A stretch of DNA of 39,441 nucleotides from CAYUYV01 sp050331455 (GCA_050331455.1 JBHJGV010000080.1:1-39441), one strand, 5' to 3'; positions 30,263-38,487 are shown, counted from the first letter of the stretch. Made by a program: numbers and translations. Notes: generated by a model from the sequence alone, not told the origin.

Positions 30263-30849
30263 AGCGGCGTTTTTGCGTCATCGTTCCCCTGCTGGTCATG
30301 GGTGTAACAGGTGCGTGCCGCGATGGGAGCGCGGATCAGGCCGCCATCCGGGCGGCGAGCGACCGGGCGCGTGGTGCCATCGCCGCGTTCCAGGGTGCCC
30401 TTAAGGCCCGTCTCCTGGACGCCATCGCGACGGGCGGCGCAATTAGCGCCATCGGCGTTTGCAAGGAGGCAGCCCCAGCCATTGCGGCTCGAAGCGGCGA
30501 CGATGCTGGAGTGGAGATCGGGCGCACGGCCCTTAAGATTCGTAACGCCGCCAATGCTCCGGACGCGTGGGAACGCGGTGTGCTGGAGCGGTTCGAAGAC
30601 GCCCTTGCCAAGGGGCGGCCCGCGGGCGATTTGTTCGAGACCCGTGTAACGGGCGACGGCGACCGGCGGGTCCTGCGTACCATGGCGCCGATCATGACCG
30701 GTGGCCTGTGCCTCACCTGCCATGGAGCGCAGATCGACCCGGACCTCGCCGCCGAGATCGACCGGCTTTACCCCAATGATCGGGCACGGGGCTTTGCGCT
30801 GGACAGCCTGCGCGGCGCATTCACGGTGACCGTCCCTCTTGCGGAGTGA
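30259..30849 (+). CDS. DUF3365 (Tll0287-like) monohaem c-type periplasmic protein
   Basis: 196 residues from ATG 30259. An N-terminal hydrophobic segment (CVIVPLLVMGVTGAC) could be a lipoprotein signal with Cys20, but Thr rather than Leu or Val at -3 makes the lipobox imperfect; it may be a plain signal peptide. The single haem-attachment motif CLTCH has Cys151, Cys154 and His155. The family pattern is present: helix with VCKEAAPAIA (~67-76), IGRTALKIRNAANAPDAWE, and RVLRTMAPIMTGGLCLTCHG. DUF3365 proteins bind one haem c and often serve as sensor domains or small redox proteins. Its start overlaps the lpoA stop, so the two are made together. Stops of this gene and the convergent deoxyribosyltransferase are 4 bases apart. 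Confidence 0.83.
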   Translation: MKRRFCVIVPLLVMGVTGACRDGSADQAAIRAASDRARGAIAAFQGALKARLLDAIATGGAISAIGVCKEAAPAIAARSGDDAGVEIGRTALKIRNAANAPDAWERGVLERFEDALAKGRPAGDLFETRVTGDGDRRVLRTMAPIMTGGLCLTCHGAQIDPDLAAEIDRLYPNDRARGFALDSLRGAFTVTVPLAE

Positions 30850-30853
30850 CGTC

Positions 30854-31447
30854 TCACAAGCGATGGATCGTCCGTGCGAGTCGTTCGGCGAGGGCGCTCA
30901 CCGCCGCCGCGAACAGATCGAAGTCGATTTCACCGGGTGCGGATGACCGCTCTGCCCGAAGCAGCGCTCCGCCGGACGCCTCGATCGCCCCGTCGATCAT
31001 CAGATTGTCGACACAATCGAATTGCTCGACGACCAGGCCGTCGCGATCCGTCAGGACACCGCCGGGCTCGGGCCGTCCGAGATCGAGGGCTGTCCGCACC
31101 CGGTCGGCCAACAGGTCAGGCGCTTGGGTATAGCCAATGACAGGCTTGTCCAGCCCGTGCAGATAGCCAAGTTCCCAAACAGTGCCGGGGTCTGCGCCGG
31201 GTCCACGGAACGGCGTCAGGTTGAACAGGCAGCCGTCCGCCCGCTGCATCAGGGTCCGGTTGGCCAGAAAGATGGCCTGGGCGACGGCGCGCGGCGGACC
31301 CGCCGTCAGGTCGATATCATGGTCGAGGGGGAACAAGCCCTCGAGCCCGGCATCGGCGCAGATCGCCTTCTTCCGGCAGCCGATGGCTTCGGCATCGGGA
31401 AAAAAGACATCCGGACCAGCGAGATAAACCCGGGGACGACGGGACAC
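30854..31447 (-). CDS. Nucleoside 2-deoxyribosyltransferase family protein
   Basis: 197 residues from GTG 31447, which is preceded by GAGGAGG at 6 bases, a strong site that fixes the start. The fold begins VYLAGPDVFFPDA. It continues with DGCLFNLTPFRGPGADPGTVWELGYLHGLDKPVIGYT, where the Asp-x-x-x-x-x-Glu-x-x pair (Glu in VWELGYL) is the catalytic site that cleaves N-glycosidic bonds of deoxynucleosides. Members act in nucleoside salvage, or in making unusual nucleotides. It shows no similarity in context to phage or defence genes here; the flanking genes are DUF899 and DUF3365. I see no partner enzyme of nucleotide metabolism. Confidence 0.85.
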   Translation of the reverse strand: MSRRPRVYLAGPDVFFPDAEAIGCRKKAICADAGLEGLFPLDHDIDLTAGPPRAVAQAIFLANRTLMQRADGCLFNLTPFRGPGADPGTVWELGYLHGLDKPVIGYTQAPDLLADRVRTALDLGRPEPGGVLTDRDGLVVEQFDCVDNLMIDGAIEASGGALLRAERSSAPGEIDFDLFAAAVSALAERLARTIHRL

Positions 31448-31522
31448 GGGGCGCCTCCTCGCACATTAAGGCAAAAGTGGTGCACGGATAGTCGGCATAA
31501 AAACTTTAAGAGACCGCCACCG

Positions 31523-32098
31523 TCAGGCATAGGTCATTTTCGGTTCCCAGCCATTGGCACCCTCGGGAAGAAGGTCCAGGAACTGCCACACGGGGCAGAA
31601 TTCGTCCCCGGGGCCGAACGGCGTGGCGGACACACGGCGGATCTTGCCGTCCTTGAGCTGAAAGACGGACACGCCCGGATAGACGCTGTTTTCATCCTCG
31701 CCGCCTAAGCCGAGATCCGCCGCGAAGGTCGTGCCTTCCTGGCTGACCATGGGGAAGCGCCAGCCGCGGCTTTCCGCAAAGGCCTTCTGCACCGCCGGGC
31801 TGTCGGGGCTGGAGACCACGAAGCGGGCCCGGTCGGCAAGGTGGGGATAGACGCCGTTGAAACCGTCCGCCCACAGGGTGCAATAGGTGCAGCCCTTGCC
31901 CATATTGTGAATGAGAAACAGGTCCGTCTTGCCGCCGAACAGGTCAGACAGGCGGACCGGGCCGTCCGTCGTCGTGAAGGGATAGTCCTCCACGTCCCGG
32001 GTGGCGGACTCGGCCAGGGCGTCGCGCATGTCCTTGCGCAGCTTGAACATCTGCTCCATGAGGGAGCGCAGGCGCTCATTGGACTGGAAATCGCTCAT
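31523..32098 (-). CDS. DUF899 family thioredoxin-fold protein
   Basis: 191 residues from ATG 32098 (MSDFQSNERL), chosen because GAGGAG lies 9 bases upstream; an earlier in-frame start would overlap the divergent gene's region. The thioredoxin-like core has the strand FLIHNMGKGCTYCTLWADGFNG with Cys70 and Cys73 (CxxC), then FVVSSPDSPAVQKAFAESRGWRFPMVS and VYPGVSVFQLKDGKI. DUF899 proteins are predicted dithiol oxidoreductases or peroxiredoxin-like, cytosolic, with no characterised substrate. It is divergent from the small VOC protein, with 79 bases between the starts. Confidence 0.85.
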   Translation of the reverse strand: MSDFQSNERLRSLMEQMFKLRKDMRDALAESATRDVEDYPFTTTDGPVRLSDLFGGKTDLFLIHNMGKGCTYCTLWADGFNGVYPHLADRARFVVSSPDSPAVQKAFAESRGWRFPMVSQEGTTFAADLGLGGEDENSVYPGVSVFQLKDGKIRRVSATPFGPGDEFCPVWQFLDLLPEGANGWEPKMTYA

Positions 32099-32177
32099 AG
32101 TGCGGAGCTCCTCATCCTGGAGGTTTTTATGGTCAGTCTGGCAAGGGATATCATACCACAGGGAGCGCGGGGCGGAC

Positions 32178-32558
32178 ATGCAAAGGTCAGCGACCGTTAC
32201 AAGCCTCTATGTGCCTGACGTTACCGGGGCGATCCGGTTCTACACCGATCATCTAGGGTTTCGGTGTACCGCATCCTGGAGGGAGGGGGACCATCCGCCG
32301 GTCTGGGCGGAGATGCAGCGGGATTTGCCCCATGGGCCGGCGCGCCTGTGGTTCTTTTCCGGCGCCCTTGAAGGCCGGCCGGGCCCGTCCATGTCCGGCG
32401 TTCTTTATCTCTTTGTCGCGGATGTGACGGAGGAGGCCCAACGACTGAAAGGTCAGGTCACCGTCCGTTGGGGGCCCGAGGATCAGCCTTACGGATTGCG
32501 GGAATTCGGGATCGAGGATCCCTTCGGCTATCTGATCTGTCTGGCCCAGGACATCTGA
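32178..32558 (+). CDS. VOC family (bleomycin-resistance-like) protein
   Basis: 126 residues from ATG 32178. One VOC module pair: TSLYVPDVTGAIRFYTDHLGFRC at the N-terminus, GVLYLFVADVTEEAQRL in the middle, and PYGLREFGIEDPFGYLICLA at the end. The usual metal ligands are not kept (Tyr in place of the first His, Cys/Leu in place of the last Glu), so it is more like a ligand-binding bleomycin-resistance protein than a glyoxalase. An intrinsic terminator hairpin follows 32 bases after the stop. It shares a divergent promoter region with DUF899. Confidence 0.85.
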   Translation: MQRSATVTSLYVPDVTGAIRFYTDHLGFRCTASWREGDHPPVWAEMQRDLPHGPARLWFFSGALEGRPGPSMSGVLYLFVADVTEEAQRLKGQVTVRWGPEDQPYGLREFGIEDPFGYLICLAQDI

Positions 32559-32590
32559 CGGCCGCCGGGATCGCACGGCGTAAAAAAGAA

Positions 32591-32624
32591 AAGGCCCGCC
32601 GGTCCCCAAGATCCGGCAGGCCTT
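32591..32624. terminator. Strong stem-loop terminator, U-rich on the minus strand
   Basis: AAGGCC-C-GCCGG, a 10-base loop, then CCGGC-A-GGCCTT: an 11-bp stem with one mismatch. On the plus strand it is followed by TTCC and two T, which can terminate the VOC gene. On the minus strand the tail is far better (TTCTTTTTTA), which would suit a transcript arriving from the region 32640-33100. Confidence 0.7.
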
Positions 32625-32996
32625 TCCTTGGATCGTGAACGCGCCGCCAAACGCGTCCAGCCCCCCGGCGGCTTGTGTGGGCGCTTTTCTTGTCGTCGGC
32701 GCCCAGCCACCCCTGCAGTGCCAGGACCATTCCGCGGTACACAGCAGAATGGCTCCCCCCTGGCCAAGAAACCAGTGTGGACGCGGAGCGGGAGCGGCAG
32801 CGAGGTGAAGGGGGTCGCAACGGTAACCACCGCTCCCGTCCGTGACGCGGCAAGATACGCATGCCGCGACGTCCACGTTTCACATTGGAGCAAGCGGCGT
32901 GCCAGAACGCGGTACACCGCAGCAGCGAAATCTTAATGCCTTGAGATGTATAACGAATTCCAGGTGCGGCCGGTCCCGCTTTAGAACGCTGAACAA
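32625..32996. other. Intergenic region without a recognised gene
   Basis: About 370 bases. Open frames exist on the minus strand but are GC-biased filler without ribosome sites or family resemblance. One hairpin (GCGGCA-N9-TGCCGC near 32850-32871) is present. A small RNA on the minus strand is possible because of the terminator at 32591-32624. Confidence 0.35.
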
Positions 32997-33050
32997 TTGC
33001 GGTGCCGAACCCGGGCGTAAAATCGCAGCATGCCTTGCAATTTGCAAGGC
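32997..33050 (+). promoter_or_regulatory. Putative promoter and 19-bp palindromic operator of the FliL-like gene
   Basis: TTGCGG (32997-33002) and TAAAAT (33018-33023) are separated by 15 bases, a short spacer. Just downstream, around the expected start of transcription, is the palindrome GCCTTGCAA-T-TTGCAAGGC (33032-33050), with perfect 9-bp arms, a good candidate for repressor binding. It lies about 80 bases ahead of the gene. Confidence 0.4.
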
Positions 33051-33128
33051 TTAACGCGGATCATTGCGTCCGCCGTGATTGGGTCCGGCGGCACCCGTGG
33101 GAGCCATGGAGCCAGAAGGGGGATCCGA

Positions 33129-33611
33129 ATGCCATGCCGTGGTCATGCTTGCGACCGTGACATCCAACGCTGCTTCCGATCAGCGGGGAAGGCGTCGCGC
33201 CGGTCCCGATTGAGCGGCGCGGTTGGAGCCGTTTGCCTTGCGGCGACATTGCTGGGGGGGTCGGTTCCGGCCGAGGCGGCGGCCGCCAAGCCGGAGCAGG
33301 ACGACGCTTTCATGAGCGTGGCGCCGCTTCAGGTGGCCGTCGTCCGCAAGGGACGGCCCCGAGGGGTCCTGATGGTCGATATCGGCCTCGAGATTCCCGA
33401 CAAGGGGCTGCGGGCCCGTGTCCGCTCCGGCCTGCCGCGCCTGCGCGATCACATGTTGCGGTCCTTAAGCCTTTACGCGGCGCATGCGGTGGATTTCCAC
33501 CATACGGTGAATGTGGACCGTCTCGCGGGCCGCCTCCAAACCATTGCCGACGCTTATGCAGCCGGCGACACCATCAAGGTGCTGTTGGTGAATGTGACTT
33601 TGCAAAAATGA
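33129..33611 (+). CDS. Exported FliL-like / Tat-signal-type protein of unknown function
   Basis: 160 residues from ATG 33129, chosen for the strong AAGGGGG site 6 bases upstream; the open frame reaches back to 33030 but would read through the palindrome. Residues ~24-50 are a basic then hydrophobic signal (RRSRLSGAVGAVCLAATLLGG...AEA). The mature part reads LQVAVVRKGRPRGVLMVDIGLEIPD, then RARVRSGLPRLRDHMLRSL and DTIKVLLVNVTLQK. This pattern of a strand, an Arg-rich helix and a terminal strand resembles FliL-type domains seen in alphaproteobacterial 'Tat signal' proteins, but no flagellar gene is near. Location: periplasm or inner membrane. It converges on the YCF48 gene, 9 bases between stops. 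Confidence 0.65.
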   Translation: MPCRGHACDRDIQRCFRSAGKASRRSRLSGAVGAVCLAATLLGGSVPAEAAAAKPEQDDAFMSVAPLQVAVVRKGRPRGVLMVDIGLEIPDKGLRARVRSGLPRLRDHMLRSLSLYAAHAVDFHHTVNVDRLAGRLQTIADAYAAGDTIKVLLVNVTLQK

Positions 33612-33620
33612 CGATGGCGT

Positions 33621-34685
33621 TCACCGTCCGCCGAAAGCCAGGTCGCGGGAAGGATCGAGACGCAGGACGCCTGCATCGCCGGTGACCACGAGACCGCCGT
33701 CGCCGCTGGGGGCCGCGGCGGTCAGATCCTTCCGATCAGCCCGCTGAATGGCCTGGAATCCAATCCCGTCATTCCGGCTGATCGCCAATGTCCCGCCCAA
33801 TCCGACCAATATGATTGATCCGTCGGGAAGGACCGTGCCCCCGGTAAGGGATTTGCGCGTGCCGGCTGGGATCGGCACCCAGCTTTGGCCGCCATCGCTG
33901 GACCGTCGGATGGTGCCGCGCATACCAAAAACCAGGACCGTGCCAGTGGTCGTGACCAAACCGCCCCAAAGGGAACCGTCATAGCCCACATTGGCCCGGT
34001 TGAAGCCCAGGCCCCCGGAGACGGGCCGCGCATCGGGGCCCGGACCGCGGAAGACCTGGCCGAATTCGGCCGGGATGAGCCGTCTGCCGTCCCCGAGAGG
34101 CAGGACCGCATTCAAATGGCCATCCCGAGGAACCGCGCCGTCGTGTTCGGGCTCGGTGCCCTCGGCGAGGGTGAGCGCGCGCGGCTCCCAGAGATTGCCG
34201 CCATCAACGGTCTCCAGTGCCAGGGCAAAGGCGCCAACCGCCAGGCCATGGGAGCCATTGCGGAAATGAAGGGCCAGGACCGGCGCCTCCGCGTCCGGGT
34301 CGGCATATTGCCGGGTCCAGGTTTCTCCGCCGTCTACGGTTTTCAGAATGACCGCATCATGCCCGCCGGCCCAGCCCGTTCGCCCATCCACAAAGGTCAC
34401 CGAGGTCAGCAACACGCGGGCCGGGACCCGGGTCGCCTGGCGCCAGGTGCGTCCGAAATCGTCCGACAGCACCACATGGCCATGGTCGCCCACGGCGACG
34501 AGCCGCGTGCCGGCCCGGGCAATGGCCGTCAGGAGGCGTTTCGGGGCCAGGGGAGAGGGGCGGGCGAGGCCCGCTTCGTCACTGACCGCGAAACCGGCCG
34601 GCGCGGCCAGGGCCTCAACACCGAGCAGCGGTCCGAGCCACAACCCCGCTGCCAGGACCAACCGGCTCGCCGCCACGTTCCCCAT
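33621..34685 (-). CDS. YCF48/BNR-repeat exported protein
   Basis: 354 residues from ATG 34685 (GGGAA upstream). A signal peptide (LVLAAGLWLGPLLGVEALAAP) is followed by a beta-propeller of YCF48/BNR-type repeats: VAVGDHGHVVLSDDFGRTWRQ, WAGGHDAVILKTVDGGETWTRQ, LALETVDGGNLWEP, RGTIRRSSDGGQSWVP and TLAISRNDGIGFQ. The Asp box S-x-D-x-G-x-x-W is seen several times. Ycf48 proteins assist photosystem assembly in phototrophs. Non-phototrophic bacteria have them next to DUF1302 and DUF1329 genes, as here. The function in that setting is unknown. It is last in the minus-strand cluster. Confidence 0.85.
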   Translation of the reverse strand: MGNVAASRLVLAAGLWLGPLLGVEALAAPAGFAVSDEAGLARPSPLAPKRLLTAIARAGTRLVAVGDHGHVVLSDDFGRTWRQATRVPARVLLTSVTFVDGRTGWAGGHDAVILKTVDGGETWTRQYADPDAEAPVLALHFRNGSHGLAVGAFALALETVDGGNLWEPRALTLAEGTEPEHDGAVPRDGHLNAVLPLGDGRRLIPAEFGQVFRGPGPDARPVSGGLGFNRANVGYDGSLWGGLVTTTGTVLVFGMRGTIRRSSDGGQSWVPIPAGTRKSLTGGTVLPDGSIILVGLGGTLAISRNDGIGFQAIQRADRKDLTAAAPSGDGGLVVTGDAGVLRLDPSRDLAFGGR

Positions 34686-34720
34686 GATGGAATTCCCTTT
34701 CCGTCTCGTCGGTCCCCGCG

Positions 34721-36175
34721 TCACCGCACGCCCAGGCGGCGCAGCCGGGCCGGCTGATAGCGATCCGCATCAAGATGATCGGCCGAATAGTCGAGCGGCG
34801 GCTGTTCGTTGCGCATGGAGAGGGCAAGATAACGCCCGTTTTGCAGATCATAGACCACTTCCGCGCCCGAGCCGCAAAGGGGCACATGGTAGTAGTTCAG
34901 CGTATGGATCTCCTGGACCCGCCACAATTCCCCTCGGGAATCGTAAAGCTCGGCAGCGGCGAGTTGGGTCGCATCCTCGTCGATATAGAAGACCCGCCGG
35001 CCGTAGACATGCCGCGTCCCCTCCCGCAAGGTCGCCTCGATGACCCAGACCCGGTGCAACTCATAGCGCACATGGCTCTGGTTCAGGTGACCCGCTTGCA
35101 GCAGATCGGCGATCGGCACCAGGGCGGCATCATAGGTGTTGTAGGCGATGTATTTTTCCTGCTTGCCGATCAGGCGCCAGTCATACCGGTCCGGCGCGCC
35201 GTTGAAGCCGTCGAAGGCATCCGCTGTAGACAGAGCATCGCTGTTGAAGCCCGGATTGTCGTAGGCGATGTTCGGCGCCCGGCGTACCCGCCGCGTTCCC
35301 GGACTGTACTGCCAGGCCGCCCGGTCCTGCTTGGACTGGTCTATGGTCTCGTGGTCGAGCAGGATATTGCCGGCCGCCCGGGGCGGCGCAACGGTGTTGG
35401 AGATGTAATAGAGCGAGATGTTGTCCAGCTCATCCGTATGGGAAATGCCCGGGTCGGACCACTGGATGATCGCTTCGTCCTGCACGATCTGAAGCGTGTA
35501 GTCGCCCCGCCGGGTCACGGGGGCCGCCGCGAACTGGCGCGTCAGCTTGAACCCGCGATAGCGCAGGGTCTGGTTCCAGACCATCTCCAGGCCCTGGCCG
35601 GGAATGGCGAAGGGCAGACCGAAGGTTCCGCCGGTCACGCCGCTTCCGTTGGGGGTCAGGGCCGTGAGCGCGGCATTGCGGCGGTTCGCCTCATAGACCG
35701 CCTTGGGATAAGCGCAGCTCCGGCGCGAGGGATAGACCGGCATGGAATAGTCAGGATAGGTCTTCAAAAGCGCCGTGTAGCCCTCGGTCAGCTTGTCGGC
35801 ATGCTCGGCCATGTTCGCCGGTGTGATGGTGAACAGGGGCCGGTCCTCGGGAAAGGGGTTGGGGTGAAGTTCCGACTCAGGATCGAAGCTTACCGTGTCC
35901 GGGATGCCGGTCAGGCCTCCGGTCCAGGCCGGGATCGTACCGTCCGCATTGCCGGCTTTTTCGCTGCCCATGGGGGTGAGATCCTCACCCAGCCGCGCAG
36001 CGACATCCTCCGGGACGGCCGCTTCGGCGGCCAGGGTCATCGCACAGAGCCACAGGCCCATGCCCAGGCCCGCGCCCAGACCCTTGCCCAGACCCGTGCC
36101 GATGCCGGCGCAGGCACCCTCGCAGAGACGGTTCACAATCCGATGCTTCGGACAGTTTGGGCCGATCGGTCCCAT
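34721..36175 (-). CDS. DUF1329 family envelope protein
   Basis: 484 residues, the family length. AAGGAG lies 6 bases before ATG 36175. The signal region contains an unusual glycine-leucine repeat (GTGLGKGLGAGLGMGL) in front of LCAMTLAAEA. The mature protein has the DUF1329 signature: LGEDLTPMGSEKAGNADGTIPAWTGG (~62-87), PNPFPEDRPLFTITPANMAEHADKLTEG, KTYPDYSMPVYPSRRSCAYP, RRAPNIAYDNPGFNSDALSTADAFDGFNGAPDRYDW and KQEKYIAYN. The family is related to LolB/LolA-like lipid-binding folds and probably works at the outer membrane. It lies between the DUF1302 and YCF48 genes on the same strand. The leader repeat is encoded by 12-bp DNA repeats at about 36060-36105. Confidence 0.9.
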   Translation of the reverse strand: MGPIGPNCPKHRIVNRLCEGACAGIGTGLGKGLGAGLGMGLWLCAMTLAAEAAVPEDVAARLGEDLTPMGSEKAGNADGTIPAWTGGLTGIPDTVSFDPESELHPNPFPEDRPLFTITPANMAEHADKLTEGYTALLKTYPDYSMPVYPSRRSCAYPKAVYEANRRNAALTALTPNGSGVTGGTFGLPFAIPGQGLEMVWNQTLRYRGFKLTRQFAAAPVTRRGDYTLQIVQDEAIIQWSDPGISHTDELDNISLYYISNTVAPPRAAGNILLDHETIDQSKQDRAAWQYSPGTRRVRRAPNIAYDNPGFNSDALSTADAFDGFNGAPDRYDWRLIGKQEKYIAYNTYDAALVPIADLLQAGHLNQSHVRYELHRVWVIEATLREGTRHVYGRRVFYIDEDATQLAAAELYDSRGELWRVQEIHTLNYYHVPLCGSGAEVVYDLQNGRYLALSMRNEQPPLDYSADHLDADRYQPARLRRLGVR

Positions 36176-36235
36176 GGAAGGCTCCTTCCCTCGTGCAATG
36201 CGGTGACGTGGAAAACGGTGTCTGGTGCCGGATGG

Positions 36236-38383
36236 TCAGAAGGATACGGACATGGAGGCGGATATCGTGTCCCGGTCGTTCTGGGCGTTACGCACGCCAG
36301 ATCCGAAAAAGTTCAGATACTGAACGCCGAACCGCCAACGATCCTGAAGATCCGCCGTGATGCCCGTTGAAAGGGATCCCTGACCGGCGACGAAGCCGGG
36401 GCCGTAGGGCCCGGGGGAGCGCCCCGTCACATCCTTGCGCAGGGCGATGGACGGCGAGACGCTCCAGGCCGTGTTGATCACATTGTTGTAGGTCGTTGTG
36501 AACACACTGCGATAGCCGGCCGAGAAACGGCTCGCACACTGAAGATCCGTTGCTGCGCTGGTACCGCTGGACAGGGTGAGCGAGGTGGTCAGGACCGGGT
36601 GGCCCAACTCGCAACCCGGCGCATTGACCACGCTTTCGGACAGGTCCGGGAGATCGGGAACCCACATGAATCCCGCATTCAAGACGAGGACGGATTGGTC
36701 CGCGGCCAGCAAATTGGGCAGCCAATGGGCGCCGGCAAAAACGGACACGGTCGAAAGCTGGCCCGTGATGGCGTCGGCCGGAACGAAGGCTTCGAAAATG
36801 TCGCCAACCCCCCGGGATGACTGGCCGACGGCGTAGCGCCGGCCTGTCTCGCTGGCAATGGCGGCCTGGGCTGCCGGGATCGCGCCTGCCCCGCCCAGTT
36901 CCGTGTAGGCCTGAAGCAGAAGGGGTGCACGGAGCAGTTCCCCGGCTGTCAGACCGGAACTCGTATCGTTGTCGATGATCCGGCCATTGATTTCCGAATC
37001 CGTGAGCTGAAGGGGCAGATCGGGAAAGTAAGCCATTTCTCCGGACAGCGCCGTACCGAAAAGCTGGGTGTTGAAGCTGAACCCGATCAGCTCGATATTA
37101 TCGGGGAAATCAAAGCCGTATTGCGTGAGACTGGCGGAAACGCCGAAGGCGCGCGGCGCGAAGGTGAGGGGGTCGCTGCTGCAGGAGTCCGGCCCACCGT
37201 CATAGCCGCCCGGAATGATCAGCGCAGGGTTCGGGTTGCCGATCAGGGAATCGCAGATCTGCTCGAAATTCAGGGACGGCGCCTGGAAAGTCAGATAGGG
37301 CAGATGGGAGGTGAAGTTCACATAGTAGAACTGAAGCTCCGTCCCTTGATTGAGCCAATCGGCATAGTAGCTCAGGCCGACGCCCCAGGCCTGGTCCCGG
37401 CGTCCGGTATCGCGGAAGCGGTTCTGGACAATCGGGCTCGTCGCCAGATCGTCTGCGCCGCCGAACAGGATGAACTGCCCACCGTCGCCGCCGAAATCCG
37501 CCTGGGAGTAGAAGGACTGGGCCGGGTCGACTTCGGTCTCCACAAAGTTCCACTGGTAGAACCCCTGTATCTCCACCGCCGGCAGCACACCGGCCGAGGC
37601 ATAGATTGCCGGCACGGGGAACAGGCCGTCCTTGACCTCCGATCCGGGCGCGCGCAAGCGGGCGACATCCACGGGCAGATAGGAATTGATGCCTCCCCGG
37701 ATGAAAAGACTCTCCCCCCAATTGATGGCCTGGTTGCCGACCCGCAGAGTCAGGGGTACGGGGCCCACGTCGAACTGGCCGGTCACGAAGGCGTCCAGAA
37801 GCCAAAAATCGCTGCCGATATCGTCCCGCGCCTCGGGGCTCAGATTCCGGAAATCGAGATCGTTCCGGTCGTAGATGGAATCGTAAAAGGCCAAGGTGCG
37901 CACAAAGATGCTGAACCGGTCCCATCGGATTTCGAAATCATTGCTGACCCGGGCGAGAGCGTTCACCAGATCGCCGGCCGCAAAGTTTTGTGTGCCATCA
38001 TCGGTGTTGAGGCTGCGCGATCCCGTGGGCAGGCCACCGGCCGGTATCGCAAGGCCAAGGCTGTTGGTGCCGCCCCCCGGAATGGGATTGCCGAAATCGG
38101 GCAGCTGCGGGCCGAAAAAGCATCCGCCATTGACGGGGGCCACATTGGTGCAGTCCTCGTCCTGGACCCGCATGCTCACCCCATAGGACGCGGTCGTGTC
38201 GATGAAGATCTGCACCTCGCCAATGGTGAAGTCGATGGCGTGGGCCTGCGGCGGGGTTACCATGCATGCGAGGCAACCGAAAAGAGCCCCCATCCCTATA
38301 CGGAACAGGCCCGTACAAAACAGAGTGTGTTGCATTCCTTTCGGGGCGTTTATCCACACGAAGGCTTTGTGTGCCGTCTGCAT
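36236..38383 (-). CDS. DUF1302 family outer-membrane beta-barrel protein
   Basis: 715 residues from ATG 38383, preceded by GGAGG at 8 bases; the in-frame ATG at 38335 touches its purine tract and is disfavoured. A signal peptide ends near QAHA (about residue 50). The mature part alternates aromatic strands and loops. It has WDRFSIFVRTLAFYDSIYDRNDLDFR, a VGNQAINWGESLFIRGGINSYLPVDVARLRAPGSEVKDGLFPVPAIYAS segment typical of DUF1302, and a C-terminal phenylalanine (SMSVSF) as outer-membrane barrels require. It is likely a channel or receptor for a hydrophobic substrate, in a cluster with DUF1329 and YCF48. Upstream lie an ACTGT-N4-ACAGT repeat and the TTGTGTCAAG palindromes. Confidence 0.9.
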   Translation of the reverse strand: MQTAHKAFVWINAPKGMQHTLFCTGLFRIGMGALFGCLACMVTPPQAHAIDFTIGEVQIFIDTTASYGVSMRVQDEDCTNVAPVNGGCFFGPQLPDFGNPIPGGGTNSLGLAIPAGGLPTGSRSLNTDDGTQNFAAGDLVNALARVSNDFEIRWDRFSIFVRTLAFYDSIYDRNDLDFRNLSPEARDDIGSDFWLLDAFVTGQFDVGPVPLTLRVGNQAINWGESLFIRGGINSYLPVDVARLRAPGSEVKDGLFPVPAIYASAGVLPAVEIQGFYQWNFVETEVDPAQSFYSQADFGGDGGQFILFGGADDLATSPIVQNRFRDTGRRDQAWGVGLSYYADWLNQGTELQFYYVNFTSHLPYLTFQAPSLNFEQICDSLIGNPNPALIIPGGYDGGPDSCSSDPLTFAPRAFGVSASLTQYGFDFPDNIELIGFSFNTQLFGTALSGEMAYFPDLPLQLTDSEINGRIIDNDTSSGLTAGELLRAPLLLQAYTELGGAGAIPAAQAAIASETGRRYAVGQSSRGVGDIFEAFVPADAITGQLSTVSVFAGAHWLPNLLAADQSVLVLNAGFMWVPDLPDLSESVVNAPGCELGHPVLTTSLTLSSGTSAATDLQCASRFSAGYRSVFTTTYNNVINTAWSVSPSIALRKDVTGRSPGPYGPGFVAGQGSLSTGITADLQDRWRFGVQYLNFFGSGVRNAQNDRDTISASMSVSF

Positions 38384-38473
38384 GTGGTCGTTCCTCCGCT
38401 TGCCTTGCCCGGTCGATGGTGTGCCGGGCCGGCGGCCTTTGATCGCTCCCGTGATCGTGGCCGCTCGATGGAC

Positions 38474-38487
38474 ACTGTACGGACAGT
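38474..38487. promoter_or_regulatory. Operator-like inverted repeat upstream of DUF1302
   Basis: ACTGT-ACGG-ACAGT, about 90 bases ahead of the DUF1302 start. No firm -35/-10 pair could be assigned around it; TetR-type regulators bind similar short repeats. Confidence 0.35.

Noticed and set aside
32253..32917. Minus-strand frames across the VOC gene and its terminator
   Set aside because: They run through an intrinsic terminator hairpin and are filler in composition; no conserved motif.
34775..36370. 531-codon frame antisense to the DUF1329 gene
   Set aside because: Shadow of a real gene with signal peptide and family motifs; no start context.
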